Shown here piece after piece: positions 1 to 9,504 of a stretch of DNA of 64,000 bases (its first letter is position 1; each line of letters opens with the position of its first letter). Location: contig CM059199.1 of NCBI GenBank assembly GCA_030323885.1, positions 41,982,590 through 42,046,589 on the forward strand, read 5' to 3'. The position numbers were made by a program, and so were the translations under genes. The DNA comes from Branchipolynoe longqiensis (Eukaryota; Annelida; Polychaeta; Phyllodocida; Polynoidae). Below the pieces are notes generated by a model that was given only the letters and a program-made list of their open reading frames with translations, searched no databases and was not told where the DNA came from.

Positions 1-286
1 CCCAACACAAACATTGGTGTCTAGTCATACCCATCCTGGTATGACCATACATGTTACACGGTCATGAAACCCCTACACAAACATCGGAATCTAGTCATCC
101 ACATCCGGGTATGACCTTATATGTTGCCTAGCCTTGAAATCTCAACAAAAACATCGGTGTCTGGTCATACCCATCCTGGGATGACCTTATATGTTGCCTG
201 GCCTTGAAATCTCAACACAAACATCGGTGTCTGGTCATACCCGTCCTGGTATGACCTTATATGTTGCTTGACCTTGACACCCCAAA
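1..286. repeat. 70-bp tandem repeat, four units, SINE1-tail derived
   Basis: Four head-to-tail units with an exact 70-bp spacing: the TATGACC or GATGACC motif falls at 40, 110, 180 and 250. Each unit holds a CATCCTGGTATGACCTTATATGTTGC-like stretch that matches the SINE1 3' tail (ATATGACCTTAGATGTTGCTAGGAC), followed by a CAACACAAACATCGGTGTC linker that SINE1 lacks. The array probably extends left of the window. The SINE origin is inferred from the shared motif order. Confidence 0.8.
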
Positions 287-509
287 CAGGAAGATTGGTG
301 TCAAGTCATTAATAGGGGAGGACACACGGCTGCTGGACGAAATGTGGTGTCCTTAACCATTATACCTGAACAACCACCAGGGGGACATCTCCAATTTAAC
401 TGTAGACTAGGGCGTCATCCCACCACCAGATGGCGGGTACTTAGTTACCAGCTTAGAGCGGTTACATTCACATAGTGTATGTAAGATGGGTGGCGCATAG
501 CTGCAAACA
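287..509. other. Unassigned sequence
   Basis: No repeat family, long frame or RNA gene recognised between the 70-bp array and the first SINE1 copy. Confidence 0.5.
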
Positions 510-798
510 TGCCTATGTTGTTGGTGTTGCTTGTTGTTTGGGGTCCTAGCAACATCTAAAATAATATCAGGATGGGTACCGACTTGTGACAGTGCACACT
601 CATGGCGAGTTGATAGTGCTGCCCCATTGGGAAATTAGGCCGCTGGCGGCTTGACACGATATCCCAGACAGGTATGTTGTTCTTACACCTAGCTAACCAG
701 TCCTTGCCCTATCCTATTAATGCTGAGCGCCTGGCTAGGAAGCAACAAGTATTTTGAAACCCACGATCTACCAAAACGGGAGACGGACGCTCAACGGA
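510..798 (-). mobile_element. SINE1 copy, degraded
   Basis: Minus-strand SINE1. The tail (CCTAGCAACATCTAAAATAA), the GGGTACCGACTTGTGACAGTG and TAGTGCTGCCCCATTGGGAA body segments and the CCTTGCCCTATCCTATTAATG segment appear in order, followed by a shortened type A head (CTACCAAAACGGGAGACGGA). The CCCACTCAGTCACATTATCC segment is largely lost. The copy runs into purine-rich repeat. Confidence 0.85.
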
Positions 799-990
799 GG
801 GCTGAGAGTGGGAGAAGGAGGGAGGAGAGAGGGAGGAGTGAGGGAGGAGTGAGGGAGGAGGGAGGTAGGAGGGAGGGAGGAGGGAGGGAGTGCGGAGGGA
901 GGGCGCAAGGACGGCGGAGGGACCGCCAAAGAAAGGCGGATGGAGGGCTGGATGGAGGAGGGAGGGGGGGGAGGGAGGAAGGAAGTGCAA
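798..990. repeat. Purine-rich GGGAGGA repeat
   Basis: About 190 bases of almost pure G/A on the plus strand, built from GGGAGGA and GGAGTGA words. The open frames here on both strands (Arg/Gly/Glu-rich or Pro/Ser-rich) are artefacts of a stop-poor simple repeat. Confidence 0.9.
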
Positions 991-1611
991 GGAGGAGTCA
1001 CTTAGTTGTTTGTTTTTTTGGTGGGGGGGGGGGATTTTCTCCCTAGCAGCCCGCTAGCTACAACCCTCTAAGTGAAATCAAATAGATTATTGGGAAATCT
1101 TTATATAAGCAGCTAGAGTGTATGCATCTCAGCAAACTCAAACAACTTTTGTGTCACGTGTATTATAGAATGTGTGTGTACCACATCGCTTAAAATCAAG
1201 GTTTTGCATAATAACAATTACAGTTCCCCTATGGTGAGCTTGGTTTCTCCGGTAGGCACATCCAACATTATACATCAGAGATTGTTTTTAGAATACAACT
1301 GTCTGTGCCATAGACTACTGGCTTCTTCCCGTTTAGAGGAACAAGTTATTCCTCACCCCAGATAACCTGACTGGCAGCGTGGGTTCTTCATGAAGCCAGT
1401 TGGGAAGCAAAGACTGAAGATTCGGGGGAAGCCATAGCCATGTTAAATTGATTGCATACCCTACATGTGCAACATCACTTCCCTCCACGATCAAGTCCAG
1501 GTGACCTGATCGGATAGCGGAATGAGTAAAAGAAGAGATTGGCTGACTTTACTCCCCTTCTGAGAGGTTGTGGGTACAATCACACATCGTATCAACTCAA
1601 TGACTTAGATA
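991..1611. other. Unassigned AT-rich sequence with a G-run
   Basis: A run of about 13 G at 1022-1034 is followed by ordinary AT-rich sequence. No repeat family or coding signal recognised. A 63-residue frame at 1174-1365 shows no motif and is not called as a gene. Confidence 0.5.
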
Positions 1612-2236
1612 TATTTACGCCTCTCGCTACCAAGCATTAATAGGATATGCAAGGATGTAGAAATATTTAGACTTGTGGCTAGCAAGCATTAATCGGATAG
1701 TCAAGGATGTAGAAATATTAAAAATTGTCGCTACCTAGTATTAATAGGATAGGCAAGGATGTAGACATATTTACATTTGTCGCTACCTAGCATTAATCAG
1801 ATAATCAAGGACGTAGAAATTTTAAAACTTGTTGCTACCTACTATAAATAGGATTGGCAAGGACATACAAATATTTCCACTTGTAAATGCTTAGCATTAA
1901 TAATATTAATGACTTGTGGCTAGCAAACATTAATCGGATAGTCAAGGATGTAGAAATATTAAAAGTTGTCGCTACCTAGTATTAATAGGATAGGCAAGGA
2001 TGTAGAAATATTTAAATTTGTCGGTACCTAGCATTAACTGGATAATCAAGGACGTAGAAATTGTAAAACTTGTCGCTACCTAGTATAAATAGGATTGGCA
2101 AGGACATACAAATATTTCCACTTGTAAATGCTTAGCATTAATAAATATTAATATGATATGCAAGGAAGCAACAAGTATTAACAGGATATGCAAGGATGTA
2201 TAACTAGTTACACTTGTGGCTACCAAGCATTACTAT
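1612..2236. repeat. ~60-bp satellite with 241-bp higher-order unit, SINE1-body derived
   Basis: Diverged tandem monomers of about 60 bp following CTTGTCGCTACCTAGCATTAATAGGATAGGCAAGGATGTAGAAATATT. The first part equals the SINE1 body segment CTTGTCGCTTCCTAGC...GGATAGGGCAAGGAC. Four consecutive monomers form a longer unit: the stretch from 1670 recurs from 1911, a 241-bp step, including the odd TTCCACTTGTAAATGCTTAGC variant in both. One monomer-like piece lies right of the LTR-like element at 3086-3180. Confidence 0.85.
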
Positions 2237-3085
2237 TGTAAAGGCTAAGGCTCGAATATGTGGCTGTGTAGGCAGGCTATGGTGAAATCAATACAGACAA
2301 AGAGAAAGGAAGAGTATAAAGTGTAAAGAAGAAGAGAGAGTCCAGCCTCTGGTTTATTATGTATATGGTTACATGGGTTCATTGTAGAGTATGACCCCAA
2401 CCCTTTCCACCAATGGGAAACAATTATTTGTGGCCCTCCCAATAGGGAACAAGCATTCCTGGTCCCCATCGATACCAGTGGTCTGCCCACCACCACAAGC
2501 TGTATAGCCCCGTGGCCACCACCAACCTTGACCTTTGAGTGTGGTGATCACTATCCCAACAGAGGGGGTAGGCCCTGAGTGCACTCACACCCAGACCTAC
2601 CAGCACCACTATGTCTATTTACATCCCACTCAGGCAACACCAACCCATACATATATACCTATGTATATACAATGTATATACAGATGTAAGGAAATACGCT
2701 TGGTGCTTCTCCCGGCGCCTCGTCGCTGGGTGCATTACATATATACTTTGGGCTATAGCCTCCCTTCAGCCAGTCGCTATAGGCCTCCCTACGGTCAACA
2801 CAAATTTGTATATTCTATTTATCTACTTATTTTATTTTATATTTACTTTTCTCTTTTACATTACCTTTTATTTTATTCCTTTTACCTACTCATTCACTTT
2901 TTCTTCTATCGGTAGGGCATTTGAGCCCAGCCAGGTGCATTTGATGTTATTCCTAATAAATATTGTACCCACCACTCTGCCTCTAGTGCTATTCTTACAT
3001 ATACATACATGTGCCTGGTCACATACACCGATCAGTAATAGAACATTTGCATTCCCCCCTATGCTGAATATCGGAATATTTTACA
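2237..3085 (-). mobile_element. Solo-LTR-like element, copy 1, with internal insertion
   Basis: On the minus strand it begins TGTAAAATATTCCGATATT and ends near CACATATTCGAGCCTTAGCC...TTTACA, so it has TG...CA ends. It shares the interior of 13914-14423 and 43255-43767: the GCAGACCACTGGTA block, a short AATAAA-like region and the CTTTGTCTGTATTGATTTC stretch. It is longer than the others because of unrelated sequence at about 2650-2995. It sits inside the SINE1-derived satellite, which continues on both sides. No internal retrotransposon genes follow, so a solo LTR is the best reading; a composite SINE cannot be excluded. Confidence 0.6.
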
Positions 3086-3198
3086 AGAGGATACGCAAGG
3101 ATGTAGGAATATTCACAGTTGTGACTACCAAGCATTAATAGGATAGACAAGGACATAGACATATTTAACATTGTTGCAACTTCGCATGAATACGTGGT
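3086..3198. repeat. Continuation of SINE1-derived satellite
   Basis: GATACGCAAGGATGTAGGAATATT and ACTACCAAGCATTAATAGGATAGACAAGG are satellite monomers separated from the main array by the LTR-like insertion. The end (ACATAGACATATTTAACATTG) recurs at about 3518 beyond the SINE2 copy. Confidence 0.7.
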
Positions 3199-3199
3199 G

Positions 3200-3516
3200 T
3201 TCTCTGTGGCGGAGTGGTTAGAGTGTCTGACTTTTTTCTAGGTCAGACTCCTAATCTGAAGGTTGGTGGTTCGATTCCCCATGCCCCCACCTCGACCAAT
3301 TTGGATTTCCACCGCTGTGGATAACTTACAGAGTCATCAAAGGCCAGTTGCTCTCATACCATGTCTATGTGGTGTGGGAGGTTAAAAATCCCTTGGGTCG
3401 GTAAAAGTGTAGACTCAGGCTTTCTATCGACAAACTGTCTAATGGTGAAAACAAGTCTATTCAGGCTTATCCATAATATGCAGTATAAATCTTTAACAAC
3501 AAAAACCAAAAAAAAT
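3200..3516 (+). mobile_element. SINE2 copy with tRNA-Arg(CCU)-like head
   Basis: The head has an A-box-like GTGGCGGAGTGGTTAGAGTG, an anticodon arm TCAGA-CTCCTAA-TCTGA with anticodon CCT (Arg), and a B box GGTTCGATTCC. A CTTTTTTCTAG stretch with part of the stem interrupts the head, so it is not a functional tRNA. The body carries CCTTGGGTCGGTAAAAGTG, CAAACTGTCTAATGGTG and CAGTATAAATCTT, shared with 9725-9826. About 40 bp ending GCATGAATA is repeated on both sides, consistent with insertion into satellite or with a long target duplication. Confidence 0.75.
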
Positions 3517-3720
3517 AACATAGACATATTTAACATTGTCGCAACTTAGCATGAATAGGATAGAGCAAGGACTGGTTTTCCCACTAACATGTTAAGGCCA
3601 CTCAGTGGGATATTGGGTCAACAAACCAGCGTACCAGTGAGGCAACAGTTTACAATCTCACCATGAGTGTGGGTTGTCACAAGTCGGTATTTCTTCTCAA
3701 AAAACCTTAGAGGTTGATAG
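3517..3720 (+). mobile_element. SINE1 remnant
   Basis: Plus-strand, headless SINE1 pieces: GATAGAGCAAGGACTGGTT, ACTCAGTGGGATATTGGGTC and CCATGAGTGTGGGTTGTCACAAGTCGG, with the tail lost. It continues from the satellite-like monomer and shows how the satellite and SINE1 grade into each other. Confidence 0.7.
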
Positions 3721-4080
3721 CCCATGAGCCATATCTCATGTAAACTGCTAATACCTACAACCGAATGGTAAGAACATTGATTCTACGTATCTAACTTAGA
3801 TACTGGTGCACTTATTAAGTCTTTGTCACGACAGAAACAGGACAGGAATGCAGAGGCAATTTCCTAGAACCTTGTACTACAAGAGCTTACAGTGCCATAA
3901 TGTTGGCGTGCTTGCACACAATTATTTTGCATGTTTGCACTTCAAATATATCTAAAACATTGGCCATTAAAATAAAAGTCACTTCAAACTAAAGTCAGGT
4001 ATATTGTACCAATAAACCTGATATAAGTACCTCAGAAAATGACAGCAACTCAAAACCATCAGACAATGCAACTTTAAATA
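3721..4080. mobile_element. Element J fragment (MITE-like)
   Basis: The right part (about 3935-4077) shows ACTTCAAATATATCT and ends ATCAGACAATGCAACTTTAAA, which matches the J terminus GGACTATG(C/T)AACTTTAAAG seen at 28.5 and 33.4 kb. The left terminus is not recognisable, so this is a diverged or truncated copy. Confidence 0.45.
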
Positions 4081-4139
4081 CTACTCTGTGTATGTTTACT
4101 CACAACCCCCCCTCCCTCTCCCACCCCCCACCTTCCACC

Positions 4140-4438
4140 TGGGCCGCGTTCGAGGTACGCCTCCGAGATGCCTCAGGGAAATCCCTGACGTCACGCTAGT
4201 CTGAACTCCAAAAGCAGTTGCTAGCCTCGAAAATGGTCGTCCCCATAGGCGGCAGCCATTTGCAATGAAAAAGAAGCACTCTGATTGCCTGAAATCACTG
4301 AATACGGCGGCCATTTTCGAGGCGCTTTTCATCTCCTCTCTGAAATGTCTCCGAGATGGCCCCTGAATGGAAATAAGCCAAAAAGCATCTCGAAGACAGC
4401 TCGGAGACGAATTGGAGACGGACCCTGAATGCGGCCCA
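4140..4438. mobile_element. Element K, ~300-bp inverted-repeat MITE
   Basis: Begins TGGGCCGCGTTCGAGG and ends CCCTGAATGCGGCCCA, imperfect terminal inverted repeats. The inside is rich in CTCCGAGATG and its complement, giving further internal symmetry. No transposase. The GGGCCG start resembles families A and G in this window. Confidence 0.65.
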
Positions 4439-4997
4439 TGTAAGGCAGTAGCTGTGACCTGGCATGCTGGGTTGGAGCTTCAGTCCTGCCTGAGGGACCA
4501 GCAGAACTCAGGACATATATATATGTATATATATATATAGTATTGTCAGCGACCACTTGAGGCATCCACTTAGGTCTACAACTACATATTGCCCCACCAT
4601 TGTCTCCCCATCCCCTAGAGTGAGGTAGTCTGCCGTGTAAGCACACTCCCAACACTCCACATAGGCAGCATTAGGTGGGCACCACGATTATCTGAGTACC
4701 AGGTAATAATGACGGAAAGGGGGCGTTGCACACACAAGTCGACAATCATTTAACCGATTTATTTTTCTGTCACAAAATGCAAAATACCATGAAAATGGTA
4801 GTGATTAATTGTCACGTGATTGGATTTAGCAATCGCCACATTCTTTTTGGACTCATTGTGATAGGTAAAGTGAACAAGCTTTATAGACACTATATGTAGT
4901 TAACCTGTACCCGTTCTGATATGTCCTTAGATGTTGCTTGGACGTAAAACAACAATAAACAAACAAGTTAACCTGTACGACAAACAATGTCCAATAG
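4439..4997. other. Unassigned sequence with a TA tract
   Basis: Contains an alternating AT tract (about 4497-4540). Otherwise no recognised repeat. CTTAGATGTTGCTTGGACGTAAAAC at about 4925-4950 is a short plus-strand SINE1 tail piece. Confidence 0.5.
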
Positions 4998-5241
4998 TTG
5001 GTTGGTTGTAGGAGTTTTACGTCATGGCAACATCTAAGGTCATATAAGGACGGGTACCGACTTGTGACAGTGTGTGCTAATGCCGACTGTATAGTGCTGA
5101 CCCATTGGGAAATCAGGCTGCCAGCACCATGACCCCATATCCCACTGAGTCATATTATCCTGACACTGTGCCAACCAGTCGTTGCCCTATCCTAATAATG
5201 CCGAGCGCCAGGCTAGGAAGCGACAAGTATCAATTTTTAAG
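4998..5241 (-). mobile_element. SINE1 copy lacking the head
   Basis: Minus-strand tail and body are well preserved: GGCAACATCTAAGGTCATATAAGGACGGGTACCGACTTG through CCTAATAATGCCGAGCGCCAGGCTAGGAAGCGACAAGTATC. It stops at TTTTTAAGT just before the tRNA head would begin, that is, at the tRNA/body junction. Confidence 0.9.
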
Positions 5242-5635
5242 TCCACAATATGGTTAGGCAATTCCCTTGTAAGCTGCACCCAGCTTGCCCAACTCCTGAT
5301 TACCCACCCTCTATGGATTGTCACCACCTAATCGCCTGTTCTATGAGCCTGCGCTGATACTTCAACTCCATGCCCGGGGGAGGGGCGGAGGCACAATGAT
5401 ACCCAACAAACCAATTCTCGGTAGTTGGCATTTTCCTGGCATTTTCTCTTCGTATGTCCCGAGGGCTAGCCTGAGGGGTCCGGCTACTAAGCATTGATGA
5501 TGTTGACTGCCTTTGCATGTAATTCTCCAACAGTGATGGACAGCTCGATAATCGCCTTTTCCTCCAGGTTCCGCATTAGTAAGATTGCATAATAGCATGA
5601 TTGCCAAAGCCCCTGCCACATCACCGGATTTAGCA
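5242..5635. other. Unassigned sequence
   Basis: No repeat family or gene recognised. Short frames of 69 and 85 residues on the minus strand carry no motif. Confidence 0.5.
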
Positions 5636-5954
5636 ACGGGCAGAATTGTCTAGTCCGGTGGTGTTTGGGCGTGATAAGTATTAAAATGTATTAAAATGTG
5701 TCAAAATGTTGCAACATGAAATGGACATGAAACCGGACATAAAACGGACATGAAACAGGCATGAAACGGACATGAACGGATAGCCAATGGACAAAACAAA
5801 CTCAAACCAGACAAGAACCATAGATGTCAATCCGGCGGCATCCGTTCCAGGTTTTGTGCATGTTCAAAACGTGTACGGACACAAACCAGACTATCAAGAG
5901 ACTTTGTTTGGTTTATTTCCATTTCCTCCAATCCGGTGAGGTGTGACAGTGGCT
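5636..5954. mobile_element. Element C copy, left end missing
   Basis: Ends TCCGGTGAGGTGTGACAGTGGCT, the family C terminus. CTAGTCCGGTGGTG near 5650 matches the inner part of the intact copy at 50454-50671, but the outer left inverted repeat is absent. About 5705-5790 holds a degenerate 11-13 bp tandem repeat, ATGAAACGGAC. Confidence 0.65.
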
Positions 5955-6095
5955 CAAGACACATGCTAAGTCCCGAGATAAACTTGTCAGCGACTATTAG
6001 TATCAGCCAAATATTAAGGCAAACAATTCCCAAACAGAACCTACATGATGTTCACTAATTGTGTGCATTATATTATATCAGCTAAGAGGAATGCT

Positions 6096-6140
6096 CATAA
6101 TCATATTCATCATCATCATCAACATCATCATAATCAATTA
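6096..6140. repeat. ATC-type trinucleotide repeat
   Basis: CATCATCATC runs with interruptions. Confidence 0.8.
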
Positions 6141-6192
6141 TTTAATTGCAAGGGTCGTTGGGAATCAACAGATGACTTGTAACGAGTTAGTG

Positions 6193-6427
6193 ACCTTACT
6201 ATAAAAAGGTTCTATCTGACAAAGTGACCGAATTGGTGTTATGGATGTAAAAATGTTCTATCTACAAAAGGCTATCATGCAGTTACACAACTGTTTCTCA
6301 ACTGATATTTTACACTTAGATATATTAAACATAATATCGTTCTGTCTGCTCTGCTATCATGCAGTTACACAGCTTCAGTCCTTAATATCCTCATGTTGTC
6401 AGATAGAACCTTTTCATAGTAAGGTTG
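6193..6427. mobile_element. Element N, ~230-bp inverted-repeat element
   Basis: CCTTACTATAAAAAGGTTC at the left is matched by GAACCTTTTCATAGTAAGG at the right, about 27 bp of near-perfect inverted repeat including ATCTGACA/TGTCAGAT. An inner ATCATGCAGTTACACA occurs twice in direct orientation (about 6276 and 6356). MITE-like; family unknown. Confidence 0.55.
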
Positions 6428-6479
6428 CGAGTTGTCTCCATGTTGCACTGTTCTTCCCTGCCCTCTGGAACTTGCCACC

Positions 6480-7505
6480 CTCTTAGCCTGTCCATCCCCT
6501 TATATTGTCTTGCCATGTCTTCCTTTGTTTTGTATTGTCTTGCCATCTCTTCCTTTGTTTTGTATTGTCTTGCCATCTCTTCCTTTGTTTTGTATTGTCT
6601 TCCCATCTCTTCCTTTGTTTTGTATTGTCTTCCCATCTCTTCCTTTGTTTTGTATTGTCTTCCATTCTCTTCCTTTGTATTGTATTGTCTTCCCATCTCT
6701 TCCTTTGTTTTGTATTGTCTTCCCATCTCTTCCTTTGTTTTGTATTGTCTTCCCATCTCTTCCTTTGTTTTGTATTGTCTTCCCATCTCTTCCTTTGTTT
6801 TGTATTGTCTTCCCATCTCTTCCTTTGTTTTGTATTGTCTTCCCATCTCTTCCTTTGTTGTGTATTGTCTTCCATTCTCTTCCTTTGTATTGTATTGTCT
6901 TGCCATCTCTTCCTTTGTTTTGTATTGTCTTCCCATCTCTTCCTTTGTTTTGTATTGTCTTCCCATCTCTTCCTTGTTTTGTATTGTCTTCCATTCTCTT
7001 CCTTTGTATTGTATTGTCTTCCCATCTCTTCCTTTGTATTGTATTGTCTTCCATCTCTTCCTTTGTTTTGTATTGTCTTCCCATCTCTTCCTTTGTTTTG
7101 TATTGTCTTCCCATCTCTTGCTTTGTTTTGTATTGTCTTCCCATCTCTTCCTTTGTTTTGTATTGTCTTCCATCTCTTGCTTTGTTTTGTATTGTCTTCC
7201 CATCTCTTCCTTTGTTTTGTATTGTCTTCCCATCTCTTCCTTTGTTTTGTATTGTCTTCCATCCTCAATGCTTCCCTTCGTTTTTGTATTGTCTTCCCAT
7301 CTCTTCCTTTGTTTTGTATTTGGCTTCCCATATCTTCCTTTGTTTTGTATTGTCTTCCCATCTCTTGCTTTGTTTTGTATTGTCTTCCCATCTCTCCCCT
7401 TGTTTTGTATTGTCTTCCCATCTCTTGCTTTGTTTTGTATTGTCTTCCCATCTCTTGCTTTGTTTTGTATTGTCTTCCCATCTCTTGCTTTGTTTTGTAT
7501 TGTCA
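6480..7505. repeat. 30-bp minisatellite, about 33 units
   Basis: Unit TCTTCCCATCTCTTCCTTTG plus TTTTGTATTG, 30 bp, nearly perfect to about 6970 and then with small indels. Because 30 is divisible by three and the unit has no stop in most frames, five overlapping frames of over 200 residues exist on both strands (such as a ten-residue Gly-Arg-Gln-Tyr-Lys-Thr-Lys-Glu-Glu-Met repeat). I read these as artefacts. A poly-C run (about 7506-7515) ends the array. Confidence 0.95.
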
Positions 7506-7515
7506 CCCCCCCCCC

Positions 7516-8620
7516 TTTTTATTGTGCCTTGTAAGAAAGTTTTGGCCAGACATGATGAATGTGCAAGATGAACAATATGGTTATATCTAATGTGTATTAG
7601 TGTGGCCCTTCCAGTACACTGAGGCATATTTAGGAAAGTATGCACGCAATCTCCTGTATTCACTCCTTTTCACCTTCCTTAATAGATGATGATTATTTAC
7701 ATTTACATTTACTCATGCGTATATCCTCGATATGCTGGTGTAGGTGAAGTGCAGTGCCTCCCCCTGGTGTTCTCGGATGGTATCGAATCATTGGTTCCGG
7801 TGCGTTCGAATCCGCTAGATGGCGCCTCCGCCCCCCTCCTCCTCTCCTTCCCTGGGGTTCTGGAATCGGTGGATCCACTTCTGCCTCGGACGTCGCCGGA
7901 ACCACTCGCCTCCCTCCCCTGCTCTGCCTGTGTTTTTTTTAATTTATTATTAGCTATATGTATTTGACTCATTGACTAAACATTGTAACTTGGTAGGGCG
8001 CCTTGCCCAGACCAAAGACAGTCATGCAATGAGCATTTGTAAAATAAATACTGTACACGCCCTTTTGTTGTTGGGTTGCTGCCTTCACTACATGATGATT
8101 ATGTTTTTGTGTGTGAATCCTTTAACTAACAACTGTCAGTTATTTATCACAGAGAGTGCAAATACATTTAAAAGACAGTTCTTCAATTTGAATTTCAGAC
8201 TTTTCATTAATAATTTATGTTGTTTATTTACTATTTTTCTCAGGTAAAAAATCTGGCAATTGAAAACCAATAGAGTAACTCTGAAATAATTAGCTTATTG
8301 GCCTATTCCTGATACATAAACTGTAATAACGTTCTTTCTGCTGAACTCCATCTATAGCAGTTCTGCGAATAATAATCATTCTTGCGCAAATGCACAGAGC
8401 AAAGCAGCTCTGCAAACTGCCTCGTCCATAATTTTATTCTTGAGAATCGTATATTTGTCAGCGCCAAGAATAGTATTTCCGCAATATACAATATTGGCTA
8501 TATACAGAAGTCATTTTAATGATGAATAAACTAAGGAATAAGCATGTGAATATTGAGGAAATATGTACTTTGAGCGTAGTGGAAGAACTAATGTTTTCGG
8601 ATAGAAGGTTGCGTACAAGG
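7516..8620. other. Unassigned sequence
   Basis: No family recognised. About 7750-7920 is more GC-rich than its flanks, with overlapping short frames in several phases but no domain. About 7930-8600 is AT-rich. Confidence 0.5.
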
Positions 8621-8624
8621 TTTG

Positions 8625-8676
8625 TTGGTTGGTTGTTGAGGTTTTTTGCCCTGACAACATCTAAGGTCATACCAGT
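8625..8676 (-). mobile_element. SINE1 tail fragment
   Basis: GTTGGTTGTTGAGG...CCTGACAACATCTAAGGTCATACC is the last ~50 bp of SINE1 on the minus strand. It directly abuts the plus-strand copy that follows. Confidence 0.8.
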
Positions 8677-9030
8677 TGGGGTGGCCGAATGAGTAGAGCG
8701 CCCGTCTCATGCTTTGGGAGATCGGGAGCTCCGAACCCATGAGATCGTGGGTTCGAATCCTGGTCAAGTCAAACCAATGACTTACAAATTTATACTTGTC
8801 GCTTCCTTGCCTGGTGCCCGGCATTATTAGGATAGGGAAAGGACTTATTGGCTCAGTGTCAGGATAATGTGACTGAGTGGGATATCAAGTCAGGGTGCTG
8901 GTGGCCTGGTTTATCAGTGGGGCAGCACTAAAAAGCCACAATGAGTGCGCACTGTCACAAGTCGGTACCCGTCTTGATATGACCCTAGATGTTGCTAGGA
9001 CCTAAAAGAACAAGAAACAAACAAATCTAA
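8677..9030 (+). mobile_element. Full-length SINE1, type A head
   Basis: Contains head GGTGGCCGAATGAGTAGAGCG (A box), GTGGGTTCGAATCCTGGTC (B box), the GAGTCAAACCAATGACTTA junction, the complete body including GTGACTGAGTGGGATATC and GGGGCAGCACTA, and tail GATGTTGCTAGGACCTAAAA with a CAAGAAACAAACAAA end. It serves as one of the reference copies for this window. Confidence 0.95.
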
Positions 9031-9137
9031 GGTCATACCAAGATGAGTACCGACTTGTGACAGTGCACACTCATGGCGGTCTAACAAAACGGGAGACGGA
9101 TGCTCAACTCATTCGGCCATTCCGTCTGGTATGCGGT
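9031..9137 (-). mobile_element. SINE1 copy with internal deletion
   Basis: The tail (TCTAAGGTCATACCAAGATGAGTACCGACTTGTGACAGTG) is joined directly to the head (ACGGGAGACGGATGCTCAACTCATTCGGCCATTCCG); the body between is deleted. With the preceding plus copy it forms a tail-to-tail pair. Confidence 0.85.
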
Positions 9138-9411
9138 ATGCATTCTTATAGTTGATTTTCATCAGCAATCCAATGTTATGTCAGTGGAAGAACTGGTTTT
9201 GTGGGGAGCAGTTTACTGTGCAGCAGGCTCTAATGAAACAGCATTATATGCAATATCCACGATCGACCTGCCCTCTACTGGCAATGGGGATAAGTAATGT
9301 ATGTAACAGGTCCCTATACATGCTCCGATTTAAAGGGTTATAGGGATGCTTCCAGTCCATAGTCACCCCCCCCCCCCACCCCCCCACACACACGCACACA
9401 CTTTCCCAGCA
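9138..9411. other. Unassigned sequence with a C-run
   Basis: Poly-C/CA stretch at about 9367-9400. No gene recognised. Confidence 0.5.
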
Positions 9412-9496
9412 GATGCGGTGGCCGAATCGAAAGAGTGCAGGCCTCCCATGTGGGAGATCGAGAGTTTGATTCCCAGTCGAGTCAAACCAATGCTTA
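9412..9496 (+). mobile_element. SINE1 type B head, left half of an interrupted copy
   Basis: GCGGTGGCCGAATCGAAAGAGTGCAGGCCTCCCATGTGGGAGATCGAGAG and GAGTCAAACCAATG are intact. The body resumes at 9829 with AATGACTTACACAATTGAT. The 330 bp between holds the hairpin chain and a SINE2 tail. The break is at the tRNA/body junction and AATG is present on both sides. Confidence 0.85.
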
Positions 9497-9504
9497 ACAC
9501 GCCC

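Noticed and set aside
6391..7590. ORFs of 330-379 residues on both strands
   Set aside because: They are produced by a 30-bp repeat lacking stops. The same array is open in several frames on both strands, so none is evidence of coding.
8677..8775. tRNA genes within SINE1, SINE2, SINE3 and repeat R heads
   Set aside because: A and B boxes are present, but acceptor or anticodon stems do not form properly, bodies follow without a tRNA terminus, and each head recurs as part of a dispersed repeat.
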